64,000 nt of DNA from Marasmius tenuissimus (Eukaryota > Basidiomycota > Agaricomycetes > Agaricales > Marasmiaceae): the NCBI GenBank assembly GCA_029532415.1, contig JAQOTA010000071.1:1488001-1552000 (forward strand), read 5' to 3'. Made by a program: the position numbers and the translations under genes. The notes beneath the pieces were generated by a model, which saw nothing but the letters and a program-made list of their open reading frames with translations, did no database searches and was not told the DNA's origin. Shown here piece after piece: positions 23,380 to 33,687 of this stretch; the stretch's first letter is position 1; each line of letters opens with the position of its first letter.

Positions 23380-26099
23380 ATGCCACCTTCTTGCTTTTCT
23401 TTGTTCAAACCGAAATCACGTCGGGAGGAGCGTGCACCTCACTCCGAAAAGCGGGACAGCTTGCTAGAAACCCTTTCGACGGTCTCGACTCTCGTATCCA
23501 TGACCGAAGACTGGAAATGCGGGGAGAAAGAGCAGGTACAATGGTTGAAAGTGGACACGACCGAGAGACTCCAAAGACTTAGGGCACTGATGAAAGAACA
23601 CGAACTCGACTACTAGTAAGGATTCTGCTCTGTGATGGCTTCCTCCAGCACTTACTCTCACTCTCAAGCATTGTTCCGACTGACGACGCCCACCAGTCTG
23701 AGTACGTTGCAAGGACTGACAGGAGACGAGAGTTCATTTCGGGGTGTGTCCGGCCATAGCCCTTAGTCCATTCCTCCATGACAAGCTCGCTTATCGCGTT
23801 CTCAGATTCACCGGCTCTGCTGGACAGGCTATCATTGGGACCGATGGGGCGCATCTCCTTACCGATTCCCGTTACTGGCTGCAAGCGGAAGCTCAATTGG
23901 ATAGTAACTGGCAGTTGGTCAAGGTTGCCGGTCCTAGTATGCCCAAGAACTGGGTTGTATGGCTTCCGGTACGTGTTCTAAGAATAGTGATTCCAGTATC
24001 TCATGGTCCATAGACCCAAGTCAGCAAATCGCGCGTAGGAATTGACGCACGTTTTATCACACAAGCTACCGTTGCTTCTCTCGGATCTCGTTTCAAGAAG
24101 CTAGGCTCCGAGCTAGTCCATCCTGAAGAGAATCTAGTGGATGCGATTTGGAAGGACAAGCCCTCGCCGAGTGAAGCACCTGTATTCATTCAGCCCCTCA
24201 AATTCTCTGGTACGGATATGTTACCTCTAATCTGCACCTACACACGCTCAAGCCAGACAACAAGGTGAACACGCTCGTGATAAGCTGAGAAAGCTTAAGA
24301 CGTGGATACAAGAGCAAGAGGACGATTCAGACGAAGAACCTGTCGGTACCCTTATTTCCGATCTACCAGCGATAGGTGAATCTCGAAACCTGGTTCGGTT
24401 ATCTCTGCACTGACTCGCTTCGTACAGCATATCTCTTGAACTTGAGGGGGCAAGATATTCCCTACAACCCCTTGTTCGCTGCTTACCTATTCGTGGGATT
24501 GGACCGGGCCACGCTCTTTGTCGAATCGTACAAAGTCACGGAAGGTGTTTCAGTATACCTATCGTCCTTGGAGGTGAAGATTCGACCCTACGACGACGTT
24601 TGGGGTTACCTGAAGAACGGAGAATGGGGCGATAGAGGCAAAGTAAGGGTCGGCCGGGTCATAAACAGCGGAAGATGGCTGAAACCTTACTCTTTCTTCA
24701 GGTCATCATAACTCCACAAACGTCCTTTGCGATATACGATGCAATCTCGCCTCCCAAGACCATGACGCTATCTCTTGAAGTCGACAACATGAAAGCCCTC
24801 AAGAACGAAACTGAGCTCGAGGGCTTCAGAAGAGCGTATCTCCGGGATGGCGCTTGTTTCGTGCGTTTCCTTACCGTTCAACTTGCTAAAACCTGTTGGA
24901 CTTACGTGCATCTCACCAGGTTCGCTTCCTTGCCTGGTTGGAGGCTGAGATTGACGACGGCAAGGAGATAACGGAGTGGGAGGCCGGTCAATGGCTAGAT
25001 CGAGAACGACTGAAGGCCGAGCATAATATGGGTCAAGCATACGGGAACATCAGTGCTTCTGGACCGAATGCTGCGCTCCCCCATTACGTTCCGACCAAGG
25101 AAACGGCAAGGGTGATCGATACAAAGACTCCCTACCTCAAGTGAGTGATATCGCCCGGCCGTTGCACGCTGGCTGACGTATAACACAAGTGATTCTGGTG
25201 GACAATATTTGGATGGCACCTGCGATACAACACGAACGGTACACTTCGGGACACCGACTGACGAACAGAGCGAAGCGTTTACACGGGTGTTGCAAGGCCA
25301 TGTAAGGTTGTTTTGCACGGTATGAGACCCGTCCTAACGTGGATAATGAAGATTGCTTTGGATGCTGCCGTGTTTCCCGAAGGGACCACGGGATTGCAGC
25401 TGGACGTTCTGGCACGGAACAAACTCTGGAAGGACGGGCTCAATTATTTGGTACGTTGGTTCCCCGATCTTTTTGCATGCTATTCATCTCGCTAACCTAT
25501 GGGCATGGGATGCAAGCACGGAACCGGCCATGGGTTCGGTTCGTTCTTGCCCGTACACGAAGGCCCCCAAGGATTTGGTATTCACGTACCCTTCAAGCCT
25601 GGCCACGTCGTTACGAATGAACCGGGATACTGTACGCGGTCCACTTCCTGATCCCGCTATCTGCTAAAGCTCATGTTACGTCCATGCCAGATCAAGCCGA
25701 AGATTTTGGTATCCGCATTGAGTCGTCCCTTATCGTAAAGAGGGTGAAGGTGCGTTGTTCAAAACAACCGAACGACCTTTGTTTTTTGACTGGGGTTTGC
25801 TTCGGGTTTGCTACAGACGAAGCGCGGTTTCAACGGGGACATTTGGCTCGGGTTCGAGCGTCTAACCCACGTCCCCATCGATGTACGACTGGTCAAGAAG
25901 GAGTTGCTCACCACGGAGGAGATAGGCTGGCTGAAGGTTAGCATTTCTCATCAACAGCGATCCCAACAGCTGACCCTGATATATTTAATAGAATCATAAC
26001 GCCCTGTGCTTGGAGAAATTGTCTCCATTACTTACGGGCAACGAATTGGCGTTATCATGGCTCAAGAGACAAGTCCACCTCACAAATTCACGTTTGTGA
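23380..26099 (+). CDS. Xaa-Pro aminopeptidase (aminopeptidase P, M24B), copy 1
   Basis: Fourteen exons (23380..23615, 23669..23743, 23806..23968, 24014..24209, 24253..24375, 24428..24642, 24702..24860, 24920..25140, 25190..25301, 25352..25450, 25517..25631, 25691..25749, 25817..25936, 25992..26099) give 666 aa, all in phase. It has the three-domain layout of the cytosolic APP1 type. Metal ligands are present: the two Asp in [16 protein letters not shown], His in [10 protein letters not shown], Glu in NEPGYYQAE and Glu in FGIRIESS. It should release N-terminal residues before proline. Relative to copy 2 it has an N-terminal extension of about 45 residues with a basic start ([13 protein letters not shown]); an internal Met at 23500 is an alternative start. 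Confidence 0.92.
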
Positions 26100-26216
26100 C
26101 TGCGGCAAGGATAGGTGTTCCAGGGTGTTTCCGAAACGTTCTTCATATCTCCGTCCCTCCGTTGTTTGGTTAGGCTTGAATGTGATATAAAGTTTGGAAT
26201 TTCACATCCATACTTG

Positions 26217-26558
26217 CAGCTATTTAAGAATCCCTAGCATATTTTCGCACAACTCCAGGAACTTGATCTGTTGACACGCCAAACAATTGCACGTGCAAAT
26301 AACCCGAAATTGGAATATTATTTTCCCTTTTCCGCCTTGAACCACCCGTACCTCTTCGACCGTTGAGCTACTATTGTCTACTAAAATCACCCGAATCTTC
26401 ATTTGATCAACTCCCTCTGCCTCAAAGTGGGTGCGAGCAAAGCACACCTTCCCAGAAAATACCAGTTTGGGAATATCTGCACGTGGTCGTGTTTGGCATG
26501 TCAACAGATCAAATTCCTGGAGTTGTGCGAAAATATGCTAGGGATTCTTAAATAGCTG
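26217..26558. mobile_element. MITE-like element with long inverted repeats
   Basis: About 340 bp bounded by perfect-to-near-perfect inverted repeats. The left arm begins CAGCTATTTAAGAATCCCTA at 26217 and the right arm ends with its reverse complement at 26558. The match continues for about 68 bp with only two mismatches (at the positions reading aaCTTG/aaTTTG and GACACG/GACATG). The centre is non-coding. Long inverted repeats without a transposase are the hallmark of a miniature inverted-repeat element. No clear target-site duplication is visible, so the superfamily is not assigned. It lies between aminopeptidase copy 1 and the HMG-box gene. Confidence 0.8.
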
Positions 26559-26899
26559 TGACGTTTCTTGGATGAACACTTCGTTGAAGCTTGATCGGGT
26601 ACGCGTCGGTGTAGCTGCGAAAATGCAAGGGTGGATCATGCGGAGTTGAGTCGCTGTATTCATTCTAGAGCCCTCGGTTCATCCGGTTTACGTTCAATGT
26701 TACTGTGTACAGGTACATCCAAAATGGGTACACAAACAAGATTCCAAATTGGGGTTGATGGCGCAGTATCAAATGACTTTTTACGGGACGTGGGAGTTCC
26801 TGCAGCGCCTGGCTGTAACTCTGTTCCCTCCCATCATCCTTATTGTCCTCCATCCAAATCCTCCGTCTCTTATTGTTTTCTGGGAATCATTGTTCTGCA

Positions 26900-28965
26900 A
26901 TGCCTGCTTCTCGAACACGCAGACGCAGTTCGACCCTCAATCCTCCTCAACCCACCAAACCTGGGGTATACGGGGTCCCATCAATTCCCCATCGCCTGAC
27001 CTTCTGCGAGAATGTCACCCCCGGAACTTACACCTCTTCTCTAGACTCGCCCTCCTCTCTCGATGGGTCAGAACAGGCGTCTTTAGATGTGTCCGAAACG
27101 CTTTTCCCGCCCGCTGAGGCCCCCAGTCAACCAAGCAGAAGACGGCAACCTCCTGGGAAGCGACGCAGTCAGGGCTACATCCCTCGACCGCCGAATGCGT
27201 TCATGCTCTTCCGAGCCGATTTTGTTAGGCAGAAGCACGTACCAGGTACTATTGAGGCGAACCATGGAAGCTTGAGCAGGATCATCGGTGAGCGCTCGAA
27301 ATCTTCTCTCTACAATTCGAGCCACGTACTGAACATGTGGGGACAGGTAACTGTTGGCGTTCCCTACCTGCCCAAGACAAGCGGGTTTGGGAAGTTAGAG
27401 CCAAACACGCGAAGGAACTACACAAGAAGGAGTTCCCGAACTACAAGTTCAAGCCGATACACACTAAAAAGAAGAAGAATGTCGTCGACTCTTCTTCTGT
27501 TACTCCTGCCAATGCTGATGGTTCGTTGACTTCCAAAGTCAAGTTGACCATCTCTACGTCAGGTTCAAAGCCCAGGTCGAAGTTGACGGTTGAGGAGGAG
27601 GAAGCTGCTATCCAGGCCCGTAATGAGTATCTTACTCAACTCTTACTTCTTGGGCACAAAAACGAATCGCTCGCAGCTGAGATGGCCAGGTATGACGAGC
27701 AGGAGAAAGCGCGTCGCGAAGCGATGCTTGCTAATTCTCCTCAGTCTGAGGGAGCCGAAGAGCGAGTGGAGGGTGACGAGGAGTGGGAGGATGAGTCTTC
27801 AGAGACGACAACGTTAATGGGCGACCCAGAATCCGCGTGGGCACACAGATTGAAGGTGCCTCCCTCATCTCACTCGTCGTCGTCATCTTCTTCCCCTGCT
27901 CCTGGAACCGCTTGGGGTCATCCAGAATCGTTCCCTCCAAACCAAACATCAATTCAGCAACCCCAACCCTCCTATACATCCCAACAACAATATGGCAACT
28001 ATCTGCACATGAGACGAAGCTCCAGTGTTCCGCCAATGATGGGTATGATGGGACATAGCCTTGGATACTATCAAGACGTTTCCTTTGGCGAAGAAGGGTA
28101 TCAGAACTTTAACGTTGGTGGGGAGATGAGGTCACCCAGTCCCGGTCCTCCTGGCATGTCGACCATCCCAAACTCTTCCACTGCCGCTGGCGGATTTGCT
28201 TACCCACTGCCCCGGCAATCATTCTCGCGGATCTCATTCTCCCAGCTGGAGGCTCCGATGGATACCTCCACGGACCCGTTTGCCCAATATGGATACTACG
28301 GCCAACGTATGTCCATATCAGCCGAGCACAGGATGCTCCTCGGTGGTCGCAGAGCGTCTAGTGCTCAAGGAATGCGCCGATCATGGGGTACCTGCAACTC
28401 GACCAACCAAAGTTGGAGCTGGGGCCAAGGCGCATATTGGATCCCTCCGACAACCTCCACGGCGCCGTTGCAGACCGACGACTCCCCCCTGCCAGAGGTG
28501 GATACTTCGCTGTTCGAGCCTGGTTTCAACCTCAACTCCTTCTCCATGTCGACTCAGGCCCCGGCTCAACCAAGTCCGTCTCCCGACCTAACCACCCAAG
28601 TCGTGTCACCTCTGGATCCCATCCATGCACCGGTCCCAGTCGCCGCACCCCAGCCAGCATATCCCCCCTCGGTACAAGTACAAGAACAAAACCCTAATGA
28701 AGCAGGTATTGTGGATATGTCGCAAGCGTCGTACGGTTCTTCTTACTCCCCAATGGGCCACGTTGACTCTGGTGTCTTGGAGAGCCATATGGGTCACAGC
28801 TATCAACAATACCTTCCGGACGGTACGATTGTGGACGCATCCTACCAACACGTACCGGACTACCTCCACGACGTTACCAGCGTGCCTTCAGGCCAAGTGG
28901 AGGGCGCTTTCGATGCTGCGGCCATGGAGCAACAGCACAGGATGATGATGACGGCCCCTTGCTAG
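26900..28965 (+). CDS. HMG-box transcription factor, MATA_HMG / Ste11-Pcc1 type
   Basis: Exons 26900..27287 and 27347..28965 give 668 aa. The HMG box lies at about residues 94-167: IPRPPNAFMLFRADFVRQKH, SLSRIIGNCWRSLP and WEVRAKHAKELHKKEFPNY. This is the sequence-specific MATA-type box used by mating and sexual-development regulators of fungi. The intron falls inside the box, between IIG and NCW, as I would expect for this family. The long C-terminal region is Pro/Gln/Ser/Tyr-rich with no further domain, probably an activation region. No homeodomain or pheromone genes accompany it, so this is not evidence of a mating locus. Confidence 0.87.
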
Positions 28966-29626
28966 ATTGTCTCTTTCTTTCCCTCTCTTTCCTTCTTTTC
29001 TTTTCTTCTCCCGATAAGTAAATATTTATAGGCCCTTTTCTTGCTTTTATCGTCGTTCAATCTTCCTTTCTCCCGCTCTCTTTGATTCCTAACTGTATCC
29101 ATAGCTAGAAGCTCTTGCTTCATTATTCCCTATCTATACCTACACTCGGACTTGAGACACGGTGGTCGCCACTCGCGATGACTGTGTGTTGGTTTGTGTG
29201 TGCCGCCTGGATTCTGGTTGCGTCCAATACTGTAGCTCTAGTATCTCTGCTCTTTCTCCCAACATCCCCCCGTAGCCCATTTCATCGAAATCATCATTAT
29301 TGTCTGGTTCTCGTCTCTTTTCTCCAAGATATCAAACCCGTTGAACATTATCTAGTTCTCTTGTTGCTGTGAATGCAATTTTTTGTACATAACTACCTTC
29401 ATAAACTGGCTGAAGCCTGAAATAGAAGCTCCTGTGGTGGAGTTCACACGGTGTTCCCCTTTCTTCCCATCCTTCCTTGTGAGGCTGATCTCACTTGATG
29501 AATCGAGAGTCCGGAGCTCCGTCATGGAATAGCTGATATATAGCATCGTGCAGACGATTCCCGAATGGTGTCAACGCCCGAGCGTGGCAAGATCCATCTA
29601 TTACGCGTAAACTTCTCTCTTCAAAG
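28966..29626. other. Intergenic, 3' region of HMG gene and promoter of aminopeptidase copy 2
   Basis: Starts with a long pyrimidine-rich stretch (TCTTTC and TTTCTT runs, 28968-29080), likely 3' UTR and terminator of the HMG-box gene. No supported coding region. Confidence 0.5.
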
Positions 29627-32236
29627 ATGGGCACCTCAGAACGGCTGCGAAAACTCAGGGATCTCATGCTGAGGCATAGGATTGATTACTAGTGCGTCCT
29701 GGACCCAAAGAACTCTCGAGTTCGCGCGTGAAGTTGACCATTTACTACGCCTATAGCGTTATACCAACAGACGATGCCCACCACACGGAATATGTGACGG
29801 ACAGGGATAAGAGACGTGCATATATCTCTGGGTGCGTCTCCATAGGCGCTGAGTTCGATCCCTCTCCACTGGGCCAATCGGTGTCGATATTTATAGGTTC
29901 ACGGGCTCGGCTGGGCAGGCTATCATCACGCAAACCGAAGCTTTCCTCTTGACAGATTCTAGGTTCTGGTTACAGGTGAAAGACGAACTGGACGAGAACT
30001 GGCAACTTGGAAAGGTCAGAAGTCCTGGCCTACCTAAGAATTGGGTAGAATGGGTATCGGTATGTCATACAGTTATTTCCCGCTTATACATGTTCGAATC
30101 CGAGATCATTAAAATACCCTCTCTCTTCGTTTCGAAGCTTCGTATACGCGATGCACGTCTTGGAATTGATCCCCAGACCATCTCCGTTCAAGACGCCCAA
30201 GTGCTTACAGCGGACCTTCGAAAACGTGGTTCAAAGATCGTCTACCCTTCACACAACTTTGTCGACGAGATATGGGATGGTAGACCCGCTGAAAGCAATA
30301 ATCCTGTGTTTATCCATTCTATCGAATTCACAGGCCAGTACTCCACCAGCCCGCCCGTAAAAACCACTGAACCTTTGGTCATAGGCCAGGATGCGCAGAG
30401 CAAACTGCAGCATTTGCGTGAATGGATGAGAGATCAAGGAGACGATTTCGATATGTTCAGCGATCAGCCAGCTGCCGGTACTCTGATTACCACTCTCCCG
30501 GAAGTCGGTGAGTTCTTCCTTCTACTTGCTCTCAAAGATATAGAAGGGCTTTGTCCGGCATGTATTCACGTCGCGTTTGATAGCCTACCTCCTTAATCTT
30601 CGCGGCTCGGATATCGAGTTCAATCCTCTATTTCACGCTTATCTCTTTGTGGGTCCAGAGAAGGCCGTCTTATTTCTCAATTCTGTAAAGGCGCCGCCAT
30701 CAGTCGACACATACCTTAGGGACATAGGCGTTGAAAGACGGGAGTACGACGATGTGTGGGATTTCTTGGGGTCCCGGGAATGGGATGGCAAAGGAAAGGT
30801 GCGTTGGGTTGATGCCAATGTCAAAGCTTGAGGAAAGACGCTCATGCGTAGCTGACCTCAGGTGATCATAAGCCCCCAAACGTCTGCCGCGATAGCTCGT
30901 GCTCTGGATCATTCCACATATATCGTACGCCCAGCTCAGGTCGAGATCATGAAGGCTATCAAGAACGAAACCGAAATAAAGGGCTTGAAACGCGCATATT
31001 TGAGAGACGGTATTCGTTTTGTGAGCATCTGTAACGCTTTTCATGATGCCCGTGCCGCCCTTACACCTGATGCCAGACTCGGTTTCTCGCCTGGCTGGAA
31101 TCACAGATTAAGGCCGGCAAGGAGTTGACGGAGTGGGAAGCTGCTCGAAAGCTGGATGATTACCGGGCGAGCGCAAAGTTCTATCAAGGACTGGCATCCG
31201 AGAACATCAGCGCCACCGGCCCAAACGCTGCACTCCCGCACTATCTACCCTCTCAAGATAGAGCACTCGTGATTGGCACTGACACTCCTTACCTGAAGTG
31301 AGTTTAGCCCCCCCCCAATCTGCTCAGATTCCAATGACCCGTCGTGTTTGTTATCAGCGACTCCGGTGGTCAATATTTGGATGGGACATGCGATACCACA
31401 CGTTCTGTACATTTCGGAGCCCCAACCGAGGAGCAACGTGAGGCCTATACCCGAGTGCTACAAGGTCATGTTTGTGTCGTAGTATCCGTTTCCTATCAGC
31501 GTACGGACTTGACATGGCGCATTGCAGATTGCCATAGACACCGCGACGTTTCCAGAGGGGACGACCGGGCTCCAATTGGATGCATTGGCTCGAAGCCACC
31601 TCTGGAAAGATGGACTGAACTACGGCGTACGTCCTCTTGCCCTCATTCGATAGTCATAGTCCAAACTCACGGCAGATAGCATGGCTCTGGACATGGATTC
31701 GGGTCGTTCTTGATGACCCATGAGGGTCCGCAGGGATTTGGAATCGACGTCCCGTTCGTTCCAGGCCATGTCGTCACTAACGAACCAGGTTTCTGTGAGT
31801 AGGGCTTCGGGACTACCGGACAAGTTTTATGCTTCTGCCAGATAAAACAAATGAGTTCGGTGTACGCATCGAGTCCGCGCTACTCGTGAAGAGAGTCGAG
31901 GTACTTGGCTTCACTTCCTATCCTGGATTTTAGACGTGATAGATCGGTTACAGACAAAGCGGAAACTCAGTGGCGATGTATGGTTTGGGTTTGAGCGATT
32001 CACTTGCGTTCCGATCCATACTGTGATGGTCAAACCCAGCATGCTGACCGCAGATGAAAGGCAGTGGCTGAAGGTTCCGTCTGACTTGCTGGTCCTTTCC
32101 ATAGCAGTAACCTCACGCCTCTCTCCGGCAGGATCACAACGCGCTATGCTACAAGATACTTTCACCTCATCTGCAAGATGATGAGAGAGCTTTATGTTGG
32201 GTCGCGAGAGAGGCAGAACGAGCACTGGATATGTGA
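29627..32236 (+). CDS. Xaa-Pro aminopeptidase (aminopeptidase P, M24B), copy 2
   Basis: Thirteen exons (29627..29691, 29757..29831, 29897..30059, 30138..30507, 30584..30798, 30862..31020, 31077..31297, 31358..31469, 31528..31626, 31680..31794, 31842..31900, 31954..32073, 32132..32236) give 625 aa. Ten exons have exactly the same length as the matching exon of copy 1. The intron that splits copy 1 at 24210-24252 is missing, so exon 4 is a single 370-nt exon with an insert of about 18 residues there. All metal ligands remain: [33 protein letters not shown] and FGVRIESA. The usual Tyr in EPGYY is Phe here. The protein starts at [10 protein letters not shown] and lacks the extension of copy 1. 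It should be an active enzyme. Confidence 0.91.
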
Positions 32237-32961
32237 TGGGGACAGGACAGACAAGATGATACGGTTACATGCGGTCCGGACTCTGGTCCTGTACTTAATA
32301 ACTATTTTCAATTCCCACTGTACATGCACTTTGTCCGTACATACAAATGATCCATGCCCGACCAGCCTAATCAATGGAATTCTGGTAGGTTCATGCATTG
32401 CTACATACCGCAATACTAACACCGGACACCGGACACCGGACACAGTCCCTAGAAGCATCCTCGACAGTAAAGTGACAGAGTTTTGGCGATGGGGTTACGG
32501 GGACCGGAAAATTGCAGATTGCATTTTGGCGGACCTCCGGACGAAAAATCCCAGTATTCAGTACACTCTAAGGTGCGCCCACTTACAGCACACCAAGTCT
32601 CGACCTCTTCTGATGCACCGTTCTAGTGCAAAATCAATTCAACGAGCTCGCGCACGGCTCAAGTTGGAGGGAACCCGCCAGCGAAATGCTTCAATAGAAG
32701 ACCTCGTACCTTACATTACTGAGATCAAGCGGAAGGACCCACACATGGGTGCACGGACACTTGTCAAGCGTCTGAGACTTCACCACAACCTCAAAGTTCC
32801 CGAGTAGGTGCACTGACATATCCAGCTCGCGAAATGGCTTATTCACATTCCGTATCTGTAGAAAACGCGTGGCAGAATGTATGAAGGAACTCGAGAAGGG
32901 GAAGGTCGAACAGACAAAGAGTGCAGACTGTTCCGAGTCGAGTGGGGTTCCTGTAATATAA
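32178..32961 (+). CDS. HTH protein resembling the N-terminus of Agaricomycete integrase-like proteins
   Basis: Exon 1 (open from 32178, end 32803) joins exon 2 (32862..32961) in phase. The readable protein starts near PRSILDSKVTEFWRWGYGD and continues KIADCILADLRTKNPSIQY, a basic region, then a second helical block with IKRKDPHMGARTLVKRLRL and ends SGVPVI. The pattern (a PRSVLD..YYRQGY..K-I-V-LL-DL block, then an EEI..P..GAR block) resembles the helix-turn-helix region before the integrase core in a large repeated family of Agaricomycetes. The catalytic core is absent. The true start is unclear: the open frame overlaps the last exon of aminopeptidase copy 2 in another frame, so a downstream ATG or a missed exon is likely. 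Confidence 0.5.
32425..32447. repeat. Short tandem repeat, about 3 units of GGACACC
   Basis: The stretch reads ACACCGGACACCGGACACCG and continues GACAC. A 7-bp unit is repeated three times inside the open frame of the HTH-like gene. Confidence 0.7.
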
Positions 32962-33161
32962 ATTGTGATATAGCAATACATGCAGCGATAAAGAAAGACG
33001 AGAAAAAATAGTCGAATGACCCGTACACTGACAGAATGCTTTCCCGGTATGATCTCGATAGCCAATTCTAGCCAGTCTGCCCTTTCCGCGGTGGTCGAAG
33101 CGTGAAAACGGTGTGTCCTCCCTTCCCCTGCTCATCAAGTAGCGCGGTGTCCAGTTCGGTT

Positions 33162-33444
33162 CTATGACCTGTCTCGCTTGAAATATTGGCTGTTGACTGC
33201 AGTGCCTTGTACCATGTCGAAGACGGTTTCTCCGACGCTGAGAAAGGTCTCTGCTGCAGTTCTGAGAGCAGGCTGCTCTATCTTGGAGGCGTCCGGGCTA
33301 GTCGAGAGTAGACGATTTGACACTATGTCTTCGAGCGAAAACAAAGGGAACGTACGTGAACCCACTTGACCGTCGCACACCTGCGAGAACAGTAGAGAGC
33401 ATTGCGGCGTCGAATGCATAGTGGACGAGTCTTCCGATGGCCAT
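33162..33444 (-). CDS. DUF1748 small protein
   Basis: Exons complement(33162..33297, 33356..33444) give 74 aa, the usual size of this fungal family. Exon 1 encodes MAIGRLVHYAFDAAMLSTVL and AGVRRSSGF. Exon 2 encodes LRTAAETFLSVGETVFDMVQ and ends NSQYFKRDRS. The combination of RLVHYA-DA..STV-AG-KRS and GE-VFDM is diagnostic. The family is conserved in fungi but I know no firm function; a mitochondrial location has been suggested for yeast relatives. The gene is small enough to be missed by automatic annotation. Confidence 0.87.
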
Positions 33445-33687
33445 GATGATGTTTTGGGAGAACCAGCGACGACCTTGCGACGAGATTTATACGGGAATAT
33501 GAGGGACAGTGCGTGGACGCTCGGCAAGGACAATATATGGCAGTTGAAGCATGGGATTCCCGAAAAGGAAATAATCCTCGGGCTTACTCCCGCTTGGAAC
33601 GAAACTGTAGGGTGTGTAAAAATACATGATAATCAATAATAATAATACAACATGCGTCCCAGGACGGTATACCAGAGTATCCTACTC

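Noticed and set aside
26900..28965. Mating-type locus
   Set aside because: A single HMG-box gene without homeodomain pairs, pheromone precursors or receptors does not support this; MATA-type boxes occur in many regulators.
28966..29620. Open frame with hydrophobic residues (29115-29372)
   Set aside because: Lies in the 3' region of the HMG gene, no splice support and composition typical of pyrimidine-rich UTR.
30085..30110. GTTCGAATCC resembling a tRNA T-loop
   Set aside because: It lies inside an intron of aminopeptidase copy 2 and lacks an acceptor and anticodon arm.
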